Source of the DNA: Quadrisphaera granulorum
GTDB lineage: Bacteria > Actinomycetota > Actinomycetes > Actinomycetales > Quadrisphaeraceae
NCBI RefSeq assembly: GCF_003149145.1
Contig: NZ_QGDQ01000015.1
Span: 51,819 to 115,818 of the forward strand
Length of the DNA stretch: 64,000 nucleotides
Direction: 5' to 3'
Each line of letters opens with the position of its first letter. Position 1 is the first letter of the stretch. The position numbers were made by a program, and so were the translations under genes. Shown here piece after piece: positions 53,685 through 62,039 of this stretch. The notes under the pieces are model-generated. The model was not told where the DNA came from and did not search any database. It was given only the letters and a program-made list of their open reading frames with translations.

Positions 53685-53700
53685 CACGTATGTAATTCAG
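53685..53700 (+). promoter_or_regulatory. AT-rich promoter candidate of whiB
   Basis: CACGTATGTAATTCAG is the only AT-rich block in the 500-nt leader. TATGTA or TAATTC could be a -10. The start codon lies about 65 nt downstream. Confidence 0.3.
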
Positions 53701-53764
53701 TCACCGCCTCACCGGGTGGGAGCTCCTCCGCGGGGCTTGCTGAGACTTGATGCAAGGAGTCGAG

Positions 53765-54265
53765 ATGAGCGAGAGCACCACCGTCTCCCTCGGCCTGCCG
53801 CGACCGCGGACGGCCCTTCCCACCGAGACCGGATCGCTTCCCGTCGTCACCGCCAGTGTTGATCTGGTGACGCCTCGTCGTTCCCTGGAGGCCCTCACCG
53901 GCCCCTCGGCCGACGAGCTCGACACACTCGTCGACGACCTGACCGACGACCTCACCGACGACGACGTCGAGGACGGCGACGACGACGAGCTCGGCGACGC
54001 CGACCCGGCCCTGCACCTGATGCTGGGCGAGGGTGACGCCGACGACGCCGTCGACTGGCAGGAGCGCGCCCTGTGCGCGCAGACCGACCCCGAGAGCTTC
54101 TTCCCCGAGAAGGGCGGCTCGACCCGTGAGGCCAAGCGCGTCTGCATGAGCTGCGAGGTGCGCGTGCCGTGCCTCGAGTACGCGCTGGCCAACGACGAGC
54201 GCTTCGGCATCTGGGGCGGGCTGTCCGAGCGCGAGCGGCGCCGCGTGAAGCGCCGCGCGGTCTGA
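53765..54265 (+). CDS. WhiB-family iron-sulfur regulator (WhiB2/WhmD-like)
   Basis: 166 residues. The C-terminal WhiB domain has four Cys for a [4Fe-4S] cluster: ALCAQTDPESFFPEKG, then VCMSCEVRVPC (CxxCx5C), and EYALANDERFGIWGGLSERE with the GIWGG turn and basic RRRVKRRA tail. The N-terminal 85 residues are acidic (LTDDLTDDDVEDGDDDE). AAGGAG lies 5 nt before ATG 53765. Context (F420 genes before, manB block after) matches the whiB2 locus of mycobacteria, which controls septation. Confidence 0.93.
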   Translation: MSESTTVSLGLPRPRTALPTETGSLPVVTASVDLVTPRRSLEALTGPSADELDTLVDDLTDDLTDDDVEDGDDDELGDADPALHLMLGEGDADDAVDWQERALCAQTDPESFFPEKGGSTREAKRVCMSCEVRVPCLEYALANDERFGIWGGLSERERRRVKRRAV

Positions 54266-54435
54266 CCCCCGGGCCCTCCCCGGCGCCCTCCTCACCCCGC
54301 CCCCGGCACGCTCGCTGGGGAGCGCCGGAGCGCGGCGCCGCCGCCAGCGATGTGCGGCGCGCCGCCGGTGCCGGGGAGCTCCGCCCCTCGTCCCGCGCTC
54401 CCCGCTCGCCCCGCGACGGGAGTGCGGACGCGCTG

Positions 54436-57400
54436 ATGGCTCACGTCGACGTCGTCGTCCTCGCCTGCGACGGCGAGCGATGGCTGCCGCAGACGCTGGA
54501 ATCGCTCCGCGCGCAGACGCGCACCCCCGACCGGGTGGTGCTGCTCGACGCGGCCTCCTCCGACGGCAGCGCCGCCCTGCTCGCCGCCCACGCCCGCCGC
54601 GCGCGTGTGGTCGGGGGCGCGGCGGTGCTCGGCGTGCTGCCGGTGCGCCGTCGCGCCGGTCTCCTGGACGCCGCGCGGGCGGCCCTGGCTGCCACGGACG
54701 CCAGCGCCCTGACAGATCTTCGGGACGACGACGGCGACGACCCGCGCGGGCACAGCCCCCGCCACCACACCGACGTCCCCGCCGCGCTGCGGTGGGTGTG
54801 GCTGCTCCACGACGACTGCGCCCCCGCTGCCGACGCGCTCGAGCAGCTGCTCGCCGCTGTCGAGGTGGCGCCGTCCGTGGGGATCGCCGGCTGCAAGGTC
54901 GTCGATTGGGACGACGAGGGCCTGCTCCACCAGGTCGGCTTCAGTACCTCCGCGATGGGGCGGCGGCTGACCGGGGTCGACCACGGTGACCGCGACCAGG
55001 GCCAGCGGGACCACCGCGACGACGTGCTCGCCGTCTCCACCGCCGGCATGCTCGTGCGCCGCGACCTGCTGGAGCGGCTCGGGGGAGACCCCGCGCTGGC
55101 CGTCCTCGGTGAGGACCTCGACCTGTGCCGCCGCGCTCGGCTGGCGGGCTCGCGCGTCGTCGTCGTCCCCAGTGCCGTGGTCCGCCACGTCGACGCCACG
55201 CGCACCGGCCGACGCACCACCTCCGCGGCCCGGTCGGTCCGCTGGACCGAGCGCCGCCACGAGGCGCACGCCCGCCTGGCCACCTGCGCGCCGCTGCTGC
55301 TGCCGCTCGTGGCCCTTGGAGTGCTGCTGGGCGGGCTGGCGCGGCTGCTCGTGCGCGTGGCCGCCAAGCAGCCCGATCGCGCCGGAGGCGAGCTGACCGC
55401 TGTCCTCGCGGCGCTGGCGCGACCGGACCGGGTGCACGCCGCCCGCCGCGCGGCAGCCAGCACCGCGGTGCGCTCGCGCAGGTCGCTGGCGCCGCTGCTC
55501 GTGCCCCGGCGCGAGGTCGCCCGCTGGCACCGCGACCGCTGGGCCCGCACGGGCATCAGCCCCCCAACCGGCGTGCTGCCGGTGGTCGCCGCGCGCGCGC
55601 TGGCCGCGGCCACCACTCCGCCCTCGGGTGTCCCGGTGGTGCGTCTGCCGCACGTCCCGGTGCCCCGCGAGCCGCTGGGCGGCCAGAGCCCGCACCTGCA
55701 GGATCGTCCTGACCAGCCGTTGGACCACCGACTGGACCCGCCCGGCGAGGAGCTGACTCCCGAAGAGCCGCCGCGCCGCGGTCTCGGCGTGCTGGTGCCG
55801 CTGCTCGCCGTCCTCCTCGGGGTCGGTGTGGTGGCCCAGCACCCCCTGCTCGGTGCACTCGCGCCCGGGCGGCAGGTGGTCGGCGGTGCGCTGGCCGCCG
55901 CCCCCGACCTCGGTGACCTGTGGGCCGCCGCCCGTTCCGACTGGCAGCCGGTCGGCCTGGGCACCGCGGCCCCCGCCGACCCCCTGCTCACCGCCCTGGC
56001 GCTGCTGTCCCTGCCGGTGGGCGGGTCACCGCACCTCGCCGTCGTGGCGCTGCTGCTGCTCGCTCTGCCCCTCGCGGCCTGGGGAGCCTGGGCCGCAGCG
56101 GGCACCGCGACCCGCTCGCGCCTGATTCGCGCCGTGGCGGCCCTGGCGTGGGCCGGGTCCGCCCCGCTGCTCGCCGCGTCGAGTTCCGGAAGGCTCGGCG
56201 CGCTGCTCGCCCACCTCGCGCTGCCCTGGGTGGCGCTGGGGCTGGCCCGTGCGGCCACCGCACCCGCTCGCCGGCCGGCGCTGGCCGCTGCCGCGCTCGC
56301 CGGCCTGGCCGGTGCGCTCGCCGTGGCAGGTGCGCCGCTGCTCCTGGTGCCTCTGCTGCTCGTCGTGGTGGTCACGGCGGCGACGTCGCGGCGCTGGCCC
56401 GCGGCCGTCCTCTGGGCGCTGCTCGCCCCGATCGCTGCCGCTGGCCCGCTGCTCTCGGCGGCCCTCACCGATCCCCGCGCCCTGCTCCTCGGCCCCGGCC
56501 TGCCCCTGGCGGCGCCCGATGTACCGGCGTGGCGGCTGCTGCTCGGTGAACCCGGCGTCGGGCTGGGCGGCGGCGCGCTCGCCGCCTCGACCGGTGACGC
56601 GCCCTGGGCCACGGCCGTCACGCTGCTGCCCGGCGCGGCGGCGCTGACCCTCGCGCTGCTGGGCGGCGCAGCGCGCGGTCCGCGTGCCCGCGTGGCCCGC
56701 GCCGGCTGGTGGACCGCGGGCGCCGGCCTCGTGGCGGGTGTCCTCGCGGCCGCCGCCGGAGGCTGGGCCGGCCCGGCGACCAGCCTGGTGCTCGCCGGAC
56801 TCGGCACGGCCGCCCTCGCGCGCGCCCCGCGGACGCTCGGGTCCGCCCCGCCGGTCCATGCGCTGGACGCGGACGACGCTGCGCCCGAGGCAAGCCACGA
56901 CGCAACCCCAGACGAGGACGACGACGGCAGCGGCCGTCCACGCCCCGCCCCGCGCCGCATGCAGTGGGCCGCCGTCCTCGCGACGGCCGCGCTGGCCGGG
57001 CCCGTGCTCCTCCTCACGGCCTGGACGGCGCAGCTGTCGGTCAGGCCCGCCCTGACCGTGCCCGCCGCCGCGGCGCAGGAGCCCGCCGTCGCCGTCGACG
57101 CCGCCCGCTCGCCCGACGCCGTGAGCACCCTGCACCTCCAGCTCGACACCCGTGACGTGGACGGCTCCGCGCGCGTGGCGCTGCGCCGCGGCCCGCTGAG
57201 CCTGGCCGACACCTCGGTCGTCGCTGATCTCGCCGCCGGTGGCAGTCCCCTCGCCGGGGCGAGCGCGACGACGACGGCGGCGGGCGCGAACGCCGCGCTC
57301 CGCTCCGCGACGGCGATGCTCGTGGCGGGATCGACGGATCCGCGCCGGGCGCTCTCCGGGCTCGGCATCGGGTACGTCCTCCTCGAACCCACGGCTGGCT

Positions 57401-57939
57401 CGCCGGCTCTCGACGAGCAGGCCACCGCGCGGCTCGACGCCGTCCCTGGTCTCTCGCGAGCCGGCAGCACCGACGCCGGTGTGCTCTACCGGGTGCTGCC
57501 TGCCAGCGGTGGCGGTGACACGGCCACCGACAGACCCGCGCGGGCGCGGCTGCTGGCCGCCGACGGCAGCGTGCTCGGCGTCCTCGCTTCCCGCGGGCAG
57601 GACGTCGACGCCGCGATCCCGCCGGTGGCACCCGTCCAGACAGCGGGCCAGACAGCGGGCCAGACAGCGGGCCAGACAGCGGGCCAGGACGGACGCACCG
57701 TCGTCGTCGCCGAGCGGGCAGACCGCGGCTGGTCGGCGCATCTGGACGGGCAGCGGCTGCCCGTGGTGACCGTCGACGGATGGGCGCTGGGCGTGGAAGT
57801 CCCCGCCGAGGGCGGGCACCTCGTCATCACCCGCGGGGCGCCGGCCACGGCCGTCTGGGACTGGCTGCAGGCCGCGATCCTGCTGCTCACGGCCCTGATG
57901 GCGATTCCCGTCCCGGTGCGCGGGAAGGTCGGCTCGTGA
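54436..57939 (+). CDS. Giant GT2 glycosyltransferase-membrane protein
   Basis: About 1167 residues. GT2 domain 1-300: VDVVVLACDGERWLPQTLES, WVWLLHDDCAPAADALEQLL (Asp pair) and LGEDLDLCRRARLAGSRVVV. About a dozen membrane helices follow from residue 450 on, then a periplasmic C-terminal domain ending WSAHLDGQRLPVVTVDGWAL and a last helix. Such large GT2 membrane proteins sit beside whiB and DUF5719 in many actinobacteria (memory), with unknown product. Residues QTAG occur four times in tandem. ATG 54436 is a choice; upstream in-frame GTG codons exist. The stop overlaps the next gene (GTGA). Confidence 0.82.
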   Translation: MAHVDVVVLACDGERWLPQTLESLRAQTRTPDRVVLLDAASSDGSAALLAAHARRARVVGGAAVLGVLPVRRRAGLLDAARAALAATDASALTDLRDDDGDDPRGHSPRHHTDVPAALRWVWLLHDDCAPAADALEQLLAAVEVAPSVGIAGCKVVDWDDEGLLHQVGFSTSAMGRRLTGVDHGDRDQGQRDHRDDVLAVSTAGMLVRRDLLERLGGDPALAVLGEDLDLCRRARLAGSRVVVVPSAVVRHVDATRTGRRTTSAARSVRWTERRHEAHARLATCAPLLLPLVALGVLLGGLARLLVRVAAKQPDRAGGELTAVLAALARPDRVHAARRAAASTAVRSRRSLAPLLVPRREVARWHRDRWARTGISPPTGVLPVVAARALAAATTPPSGVPVVRLPHVPVPREPLGGQSPHLQDRPDQPLDHRLDPPGEELTPEEPPRRGLGVLVPLLAVLLGVGVVAQHPLLGALAPGRQVVGGALAAAPDLGDLWAAARSDWQPVGLGTAAPADPLLTALALLSLPVGGSPHLAVVALLLLALPLAAWGAWAAAGTATRSRLIRAVAALAWAGSAPLLAASSSGRLGALLAHLALPWVALGLARAATAPARRPALAAAALAGLAGALAVAGAPLLLVPLLLVVVVTAATSRRWPAAVLWALLAPIAAAGPLLSAALTDPRALLLGPGLPLAAPDVPAWRLLLGEPGVGLGGGALAASTGDAPWATAVTLLPGAAALTLALLGGAARGPRARVARAGWWTAGAGLVAGVLAAAAGGWAGPATSLVLAGLGTAALARAPRTLGSAPPVHALDADDAAPEASHDATPDEDDDGSGRPRPAPRRMQWAAVLATAALAGPVLLLTAWTAQLSVRPALTVPAAAAQEPAVAVDAARSPDAVSTLHLQLDTRDVDGSARVALRRGPLSLADTSVVADLAAGGSPLAGASATTTAAGANAALRSATAMLVAGSTDPRRALSGLGIGYVLLEPTAGSPALDEQATARLDAVPGLSRAGSTDAGVLYRVLPASGGGDTATDRPARARLLAADGSVLGVLASRGQDVDAAIPPVAPVQTAGQTAGQTAGQTAGQDGRTVVVAERADRGWSAHLDGQRLPVVTVDGWALGVEVPAEGGHLVITRGAPATAVWDWLQAAILLLTALMAIPVPVRGKVGS
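57637..57684 (+). repeat. Four 12-bp tandem repeats in coding sequence
   Basis: CAGACAGCGGGC occurs four times without change, coding for QTAG each time. Being a multiple of three, copy-number change would not shift the frame. Confidence 0.85.
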
Positions 57940-59660
57940 GCATCTTCGGGCGCACCGCCGGGGCGCTCAGCGCGGTCGGGGCGGTGGCCCTCGTGGCGGG
58001 CGGGCTGGCGCTGGGCGCCGTCGCCGCTCCGGGGTCCCAGGTCGGTCCCGAAGGGGCTCCGGGGGCGCAGGCCGCCGCCGTCGACGTCGCCGTGCCCGCC
58101 TCGGGCGCGCAGCTGGTCTGCCCCGGGGCTCCGGTGCTCCCCTCCGGCGACGCCGCCGCCACTCCGGCCCGCGGCGCCGCGGCAGCAGGGGCGGCGGCTG
58201 CGGCGTCCGTGGCGAGCGGGACGACGGGCCTCGTGCTCGGCGGCGGGCCCGGCGCGCTGAGCGGTCGCCCCCTCCTCCAGCACTCGGGCGGCACCGGAGG
58301 CACCGACGGCTCGGACACCCCCCAGGCGGCGGCCGGCGCGCAGCTGGGTGACGTGCAGCGCGTCGCCGTCGACGGAGCCGCCGCGTCCACCGGCGCGGCG
58401 ACCGGCCTGTCGGCGGGCCCGGTCGACGGTCACGCGCCGCTGCTTGCGGGGGCCACCGCGTCGGTGACCACCGCCGGTGACCTGCGCGGCCTGTCGGCTC
58501 CCGCGTGCGTGCGGCCCGCCGAGCAGACGTGGCTGGTCGGCGGTGGGACCGGTGCCGGCCGCTCGACGCGCCTCGTGCTCGCCGACGTCGCACAGACCCC
58601 GACCACCGTTGACGTCACGGTGCTCACCGCGCAGGGTGCCCAGCAGCCGAGCGCCCTGCAGGGCCTTTCGGTGGGCCCGGGGGAGCAGCGGTCGGTGCTG
58701 CTCGAAGGTGCGCTCGCCGGGACGGGTGGTGGAACCGGCGACGGTGCTGCCGGCGCTGCCGGCGCGGCGGGCGCCCCGCTGGCGGTGCAGGTCCGTTCCT
58801 CGGCCGGTCCGGTCGCGGCCTGGCTCGTCGAGACCGTGCTCCACGGCCTGGTGCCCGGCGGCACGGACGTGGTCGGCCCTGCCGCGGCGCCGTCCACCTC
58901 GCTCGTCGTCCCCGGCGTCGCCACCGCCGGCTCGCAGCCCGCCGTGCTGCGCCTGGCCAACCCCGGCGCCGACCCGGTGGTCGCCCGCTTCGCGGTGGTC
59001 GGGACGTCGGGGGCCAGCGTGCCGTCGGGGACTGCCCCGGCGACGGCGGTGCCCGCGCAGTCCGTCGTCGACGTGCCGCTGGCCTCCTTGCCCGCGGGCG
59101 GCGTGGCGCTCTCGGTCCAGGCCGACGGACCCGTGCTGGCCGGGGTCCGTACGGACAGCGCACCGGCGCCGGACGGCAGCCGCCCCGGCGACCTCGCCTG
59201 GAGCGCGGCTGTCGACCCCCTGGCCGGCGCCACGCTCGTGGCCGTGCCGCCGGCGGCGAAGACGGGCCGCAGCGGCTCGGTAACCACACCCGACGTCCGC
59301 CTCGTGCTGAGCTCCGAGGGCGCGTCGGAGGTCGACGTCGCCGTCGTCGGAGCTGACGGACGCACCAGCGGCGCACGCCGCGTGGAGCTGCCCGCATCGA
59401 CCACCACGGCCGCCGACGTCGACGATCTCGCCCGAGCCGCCGGCGCCCAGGGGGTTCCGATCGCGCTCCTGCTCACCCCGGTGGCCCCGGTGGAGGGCGC
59501 GAAGGACGCGGGGAAGGACGGCGCCGGTCAGGTGGTCGCGGCGCTGACCTCGCGCGTCCCCGCGAGCGGGGGCGACGGGGGAGATCTCGTCTCCGTGGCG
59601 CCGGTCGCAGGTGGGGCCCAGGTCCCCGCCGCGGTACCGGTGACGATCACCTCTCCCTGA
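57936..59660 (+). CDS. DUF5719 family secreted protein
   Basis: 574 residues, very rich in Ala/Gly. Signal segment SAVGAVALVAGGLALGAVAA. The mature part has beta-rich repeats with TWLVGGGTGAGRSTRLVLAD, QPAVLRLANPGADPVVARFA and LPAGGVALSVQADGPVLAGV. It is co-translated with the GT2 membrane protein (GTGA overlap), so the two probably act together at the cell surface. Biochemical function unknown. Confidence 0.8.
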   Translation: MSIFGRTAGALSAVGAVALVAGGLALGAVAAPGSQVGPEGAPGAQAAAVDVAVPASGAQLVCPGAPVLPSGDAAATPARGAAAAGAAAAASVASGTTGLVLGGGPGALSGRPLLQHSGGTGGTDGSDTPQAAAGAQLGDVQRVAVDGAAASTGAATGLSAGPVDGHAPLLAGATASVTTAGDLRGLSAPACVRPAEQTWLVGGGTGAGRSTRLVLADVAQTPTTVDVTVLTAQGAQQPSALQGLSVGPGEQRSVLLEGALAGTGGGTGDGAAGAAGAAGAPLAVQVRSSAGPVAAWLVETVLHGLVPGGTDVVGPAAAPSTSLVVPGVATAGSQPAVLRLANPGADPVVARFAVVGTSGASVPSGTAPATAVPAQSVVDVPLASLPAGGVALSVQADGPVLAGVRTDSAPAPDGSRPGDLAWSAAVDPLAGATLVAVPPAAKTGRSGSVTTPDVRLVLSSEGASEVDVAVVGADGRTSGARRVELPASTTTAADVDDLARAAGAQGVPIALLLTPVAPVEGAKDAGKDGAGQVVAALTSRVPASGGDGGDLVSVAPVAGGAQVPAAVPVTITSP

Positions 59661-59760
59661 ATGGGGCCTCGCGTACCACGGCCTGGCGCCCGAGGGCATC
59701 GAGCAGCGCGTCCTCTCGAGCAGCTTGGGAGGCGTCGATCACGCCGTCCACGCCGAACTC

Positions 59761-60120
59761 TCAGTGATGGTGGGCGAGGTAGCTTGTCAGCGCCTCACGA
59801 GCCAGTTGAGAGACCTTCATGCCACGTCGGCGTGCCTCCTGCTCCGCGCGGTCGCGCAGGTCCGGAGAGGCGCGGAAGGCAATGCGCGCAGAGGACTCTC
59901 CTGGCACTCCTGACAGTGGGGGACGGCCAACTGGGCGCAGGTGCGCCGGTAGGGGCCGACCGGCTGTCTCGAGCAGTTCAGTCACCAGGTCTTCGGCGCC
60001 GTGCTCGTCCAGGTGCCGCCCGCTTTCAAGGGTCACGGGGGTGAGGTCGAGATCGAGGTCTTCCACCCGGTCGACCTCGAGGGAGCGCCCGTCGGTGGTG
60101 CGGATGTTGATGTTGTTCAT
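59761..60120 (-). CDS. Ribbon-helix-helix antitoxin-like protein
   Basis: 119 residues. The C-terminus SARIAFRASPDLRDRAEQEA and MKVSQLAREALTSYL is a ribbon-helix-helix like HicB/BrnA/CopG types; the N-terminal 70 residues hold an acidic beta-alpha part (DLDLDLTPVTLESGRHLDEH). GGGGAC lies about 6 nt before ATG 60120. It follows a small toxin-like gene by 82 nt, a toxin-first order. Confidence 0.7.
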   Translation of the reverse strand: MNNINIRTTDGRSLEVDRVEDLDLDLTPVTLESGRHLDEHGAEDLVTELLETAGRPLPAHLRPVGRPPLSGVPGESSARIAFRASPDLRDRAEQEARRRGMKVSQLAREALTSYLAHHH

Positions 60121-60202
60121 GGTGTCGTCCCCTGAAGGTGAGGAGAACTCGCGGCAGGTCGCATGGCGGTGGCGTGTGGAGGTGGAGGAGGTAAGCGTTG
60201 AC

Positions 60203-60439
60203 CTACGGGCCCTTGCGTCGTAGTGCGGTCGGCATGACGTGAAGGACGAGCAGACCGTCGGGGACGAAGACCACGAGCAGTTCCAGCTCAAGGCCTCGAT
60301 CGTCGGGTCCAACGAAGAGCAGTGCCTCCTCCCCGCGTTTGCTCCTGATAGGCCAGCCCGGGCAGGTGTGCAGGACGTGCAGAGCGTGAGCCTTGCCGAC
60401 CTTGTGTTTGCGCGCCGCCTGGGTGAAAGACACGCGCAC
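60203..60439 (-). CDS. Putative toxin, BrnT/DUF4258-like
   Basis: 78 residues. MRVSFTQAARKHKVGKAHAL begins a small alpha-beta fold; LLFVGPDDRGLELELLVVFV and LLVLHVMPTALRRK match the core and C-terminal strand of RelE-fold BrnT/DUF4258 toxins (Gx D.G..LE, HxMP). With the downstream ribbon-helix-helix gene it forms a type II pair. Leaderless: TACTCT lies 6 nt before GTG 60439. Confidence 0.65.
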   Translation of the reverse strand: MRVSFTQAARKHKVGKAHALHVLHTCPGWPIRSKRGEEALLFVGPDDRGLELELLVVFVPDGLLVLHVMPTALRRKGP

Positions 60440-60445
60440 ACATCA

Positions 60446-60451
60446 AGAGTA
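60446..60451 (-). promoter_or_regulatory. -10 element TACTCT (leaderless)
   Basis: TACTCT, TGATGT, then the GTG of the toxin gene on the minus strand. Confidence 0.5.
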
Positions 60452-60519
60452 GGCATCTGGATCATTTAGTGCAACGAAACCGCTGTGCTCGGTCGTCCAG
60501 AGCCTCACGGCGAGGTGGC

Positions 60520-60557
60520 GGTCCGATCAGTCGTCGTCGGTCCGATCAGTCGTCGTC
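60520..60557. repeat. 19-bp perfect tandem duplication over a stop codon
   Basis: GGTCCGATCAGTCGTCGTC occurs twice in immediate succession (60520-60538, 60539-60557). The inner copy holds the stop of the metallopeptidase gene. Confidence 0.85.
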
Positions 60558-60983
60558 GGAGCGGTAGCGCGGGTCGACCTGCTCGGGTGTCATGCCCATC
60601 GCGGCGGCCACCTGCTCGACCACCACCTCGTGCACGAGGGCGGCCAGGTCGGCCTCGTCGGTGCCGCGAGTCTCCAGCGGTCGGCGGTACAGGACGATGC
60701 GAGGCCGTTGTGTACGCGTGGCGGGAAAGAAACGGCCCAGCGCCACCTCGGGGCGCTCCCAGGAGGCGGAGTCTCCGGGGGGCACGTCCTCGACGGCGAA
60801 CTCGATCGTGGCCATCTGCTCGGCCCAGCGCCGCTCCAGGCGTTCGACGGCATCGAGGACGACGTCGTCGAACCGCTCCGCGCGGGTCCGCGTGGCGGGC
60901 AGCTCCGGCGGCATGAGGGGGCCGCGTAGACCGCGACCGTGCCGGTCACGACGGCGACGGCGGACACCGCGGGCGCTGGGCAC
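60546..60983 (-). CDS. Metallopeptidase-family protein (Rv3259-like)
   Basis: 145 residues. RRDRHGRGLRGPLMP and TRTRAERFDDVVLDAVERLE are the family N-terminus; RIVLYRRPLETR and LVHEVVVEQVAAAMGMTPEQ carry a zincin-like HExxxE helix rather than HExxH. Mycobacterial Rv3259 and Streptomyces relatives share this (memory). Activity unproven. Leaderless promoter TAGGGT 6 nt before GTG 60983 fixes the start and keeps the basic N-terminus. The tail SDDD and stop lie in a tandem duplication. Confidence 0.8.
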   Translation of the reverse strand: MPSARGVRRRRRDRHGRGLRGPLMPPELPATRTRAERFDDVVLDAVERLERRWAEQMATIEFAVEDVPPGDSASWERPEVALGRFFPATRTQRPRIVLYRRPLETRGTDEADLAALVHEVVVEQVAAAMGMTPEQVDPRYRSDDD

Positions 60984-60989
60984 CCCACG

Positions 60990-60995
60990 ACCCTA
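60990..60995 (-). promoter_or_regulatory. -10 element TAGGGT (leaderless)
   Basis: TAGGGT, CGTGGG, then GTG of the metallopeptidase gene on the minus strand. Confidence 0.5.
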
Positions 60996-61147
60996 GGGGC
61001 CGTATGCCGTGACGGCCTCGACGACCACGCGCAGTGAGGCTCGGGAGGGCTCCTGGCGGGGGGCGCGTGCGTGCGACGCGCCCGGGATCACCGCGACGCG
61101 AACACGGCGAGTCACGGCGAATCCGCGACTCTGGGACGGCACGGGAG

Positions 61148-61153
61148 TACCGT
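61148..61153 (+). promoter_or_regulatory. -10 element TACCGT (leaderless)
   Basis: TACCGT, CTCGTC, then ATG 61160 of the DUF3499 gene. Confidence 0.5.
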
Positions 61154-61159
61154 CTCGTC

Positions 61160-61522
61160 ATGGCGTCGCGACGGTGCAGCAGGACAGGGTGCGGGGCTTC
61201 GGCCATTGCCACGCTGACGTATGTCTACGCCGATTCCACGGCGGTGCTCGGCCCGCTCGCGCTGGCCGCCGAGCCTCACTGCTACGACCTCTGCTCCGCC
61301 CACGCCGAGCGCCTCACCGCTCCGCGGGGCTGGGAGGTCGTGCGGCTCCAGCCGGAGGCCTACGAGCACCGGCAGAGCCACGACGACCTGCTCGCCCTGG
61401 CCGACGCCGTCCGGGAAGCCGCGCGCCCCGCACCCGAGCCGGTGCGCGAACCCGTGGCGGCGGGTCCGGTCACCGGCAGCGGGCCGGGGCGTCGAGGTCA
61501 CTTGAGGGTGCTGCGCGACTGA
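61160..61522 (+). CDS. DUF3499 family protein
   Basis: 120 residues. RRCSRTGCGASAIATLTYVY and AEPHCYDLCSAHAERLTAPR supply four Cys plus His, likely a structural zinc site; GWEVVRL follows. Family DUF3499 lies between the metallopeptidase and manB genes in many actinobacteria (Rv3258c, memory). Function unknown. The start is set by TACCGT 6 nt upstream. Confidence 0.85.
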   Translation: MASRRCSRTGCGASAIATLTYVYADSTAVLGPLALAAEPHCYDLCSAHAERLTAPRGWEVVRLQPEAYEHRQSHDDLLALADAVREAARPAPEPVREPVAAGPVTGSGPGRRGHLRVLRD

Positions 61523-61555
61523 CGCCTGCGCGTCAGGGAGCACCCGAGGCGCCGG

Positions 61556-61951
61556 TCAGGCGCGGCTGCGCTCCAGCACCTCGGTAATGCTGAGGGTGGT
61601 GCCTTCGGTCTCCCACTGCCGGTGCTCGCACCCGCGGCAGGAGCTGAAGCGGACGGCGGTGCCGTCCGTGAGGACGAGCGACAGCACGGTGAGCTGACTG
61701 GTGCCGCAGGCGGGGCAGGTCGGCTGCGACGCCGCCTGAAGCAGGGACCCCAGCGGAGCGGACTGCACGGTCTTGCGGCGGCGGCGCGGCGACCCTGATG
61801 TGCTCGGGCGGGGGCCCGTGCTCAGCGGGGTGGACGGCAGGGTGGTGGTCGTGGCGGGGTCGGACGGGACCACGGTCCTCCTCGGTGGTTCAGTGCCGGG
61901 CACCCGGAGCGTCGGGGGCGAGGGAGGGTGGACACCTCCCGCGGCAGTCAT
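61556..61951 (-). CDS. Zinc-ribbon protein, unknown
   Basis: 131 residues. The N-terminal 60 are Pro/Thr/Ser-rich and disordered. The C-terminus has a zinc ribbon: PTCPACGTSQLTVLSLVLTD and FSSCRGCEHRQWE (two CxxC pairs), then TTLSITEVLERSRA. I do not recognise a named family. It is convergent with DUF3499 and divergent from manB. Start ATG 61951 is a choice; the folded part alone would be about 65 residues. Confidence 0.6.
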   Translation of the reverse strand: MTAAGGVHPPSPPTLRVPGTEPPRRTVVPSDPATTTTLPSTPLSTGPRPSTSGSPRRRRKTVQSAPLGSLLQAASQPTCPACGTSQLTVLSLVLTDGTAVRFSSCRGCEHRQWETEGTTLSITEVLERSRA

Positions 61952-62025
61952 CCCATCGGCGCAGCTCAGTGCTCCATGAGAGGTTCTCCTCCACCAGCCC
62001 CGCAGCGCAGCGGCCGACTCGTGAC

Positions 62026-62031
62026 TACTCT
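62026..62031 (+). promoter_or_regulatory. -10 element TACTCT of manB (leaderless)
   Basis: TACTCT lies 8 nt before GTG 62040, without a ribosome-binding site. Confidence 0.45.
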
Positions 62032-62039
62032 TCGCGATC

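Larger units (their letters stand above)
53254..53764. other. Long repeat-bearing leader before whiB
   Basis: About 510 nt with no gene. The first 100 nt hold R2 repeats (53264-53350). The rest has no recognisable coding frame; an AT-rich block CACGTATGTAATTCAG (53685-53700) stands out and is the best promoter candidate for whiB. Confidence 0.5.

Noticed and set aside
59661..59760. Minus-strand frame with FGVDGVIDASQAAREDALLD
   Set aside because: It looks faintly gene-like, perhaps an old toxin-antitoxin fragment, but has no start and is too short to assign.
24208..61700. Many CGTCGTCGTC runs at gene ends and linkers
   Set aside because: They code for Ser/Val/Asp runs or reflect simple GC-rich triplets; beyond the specific hairpin at 35183 they show no consistent structure.
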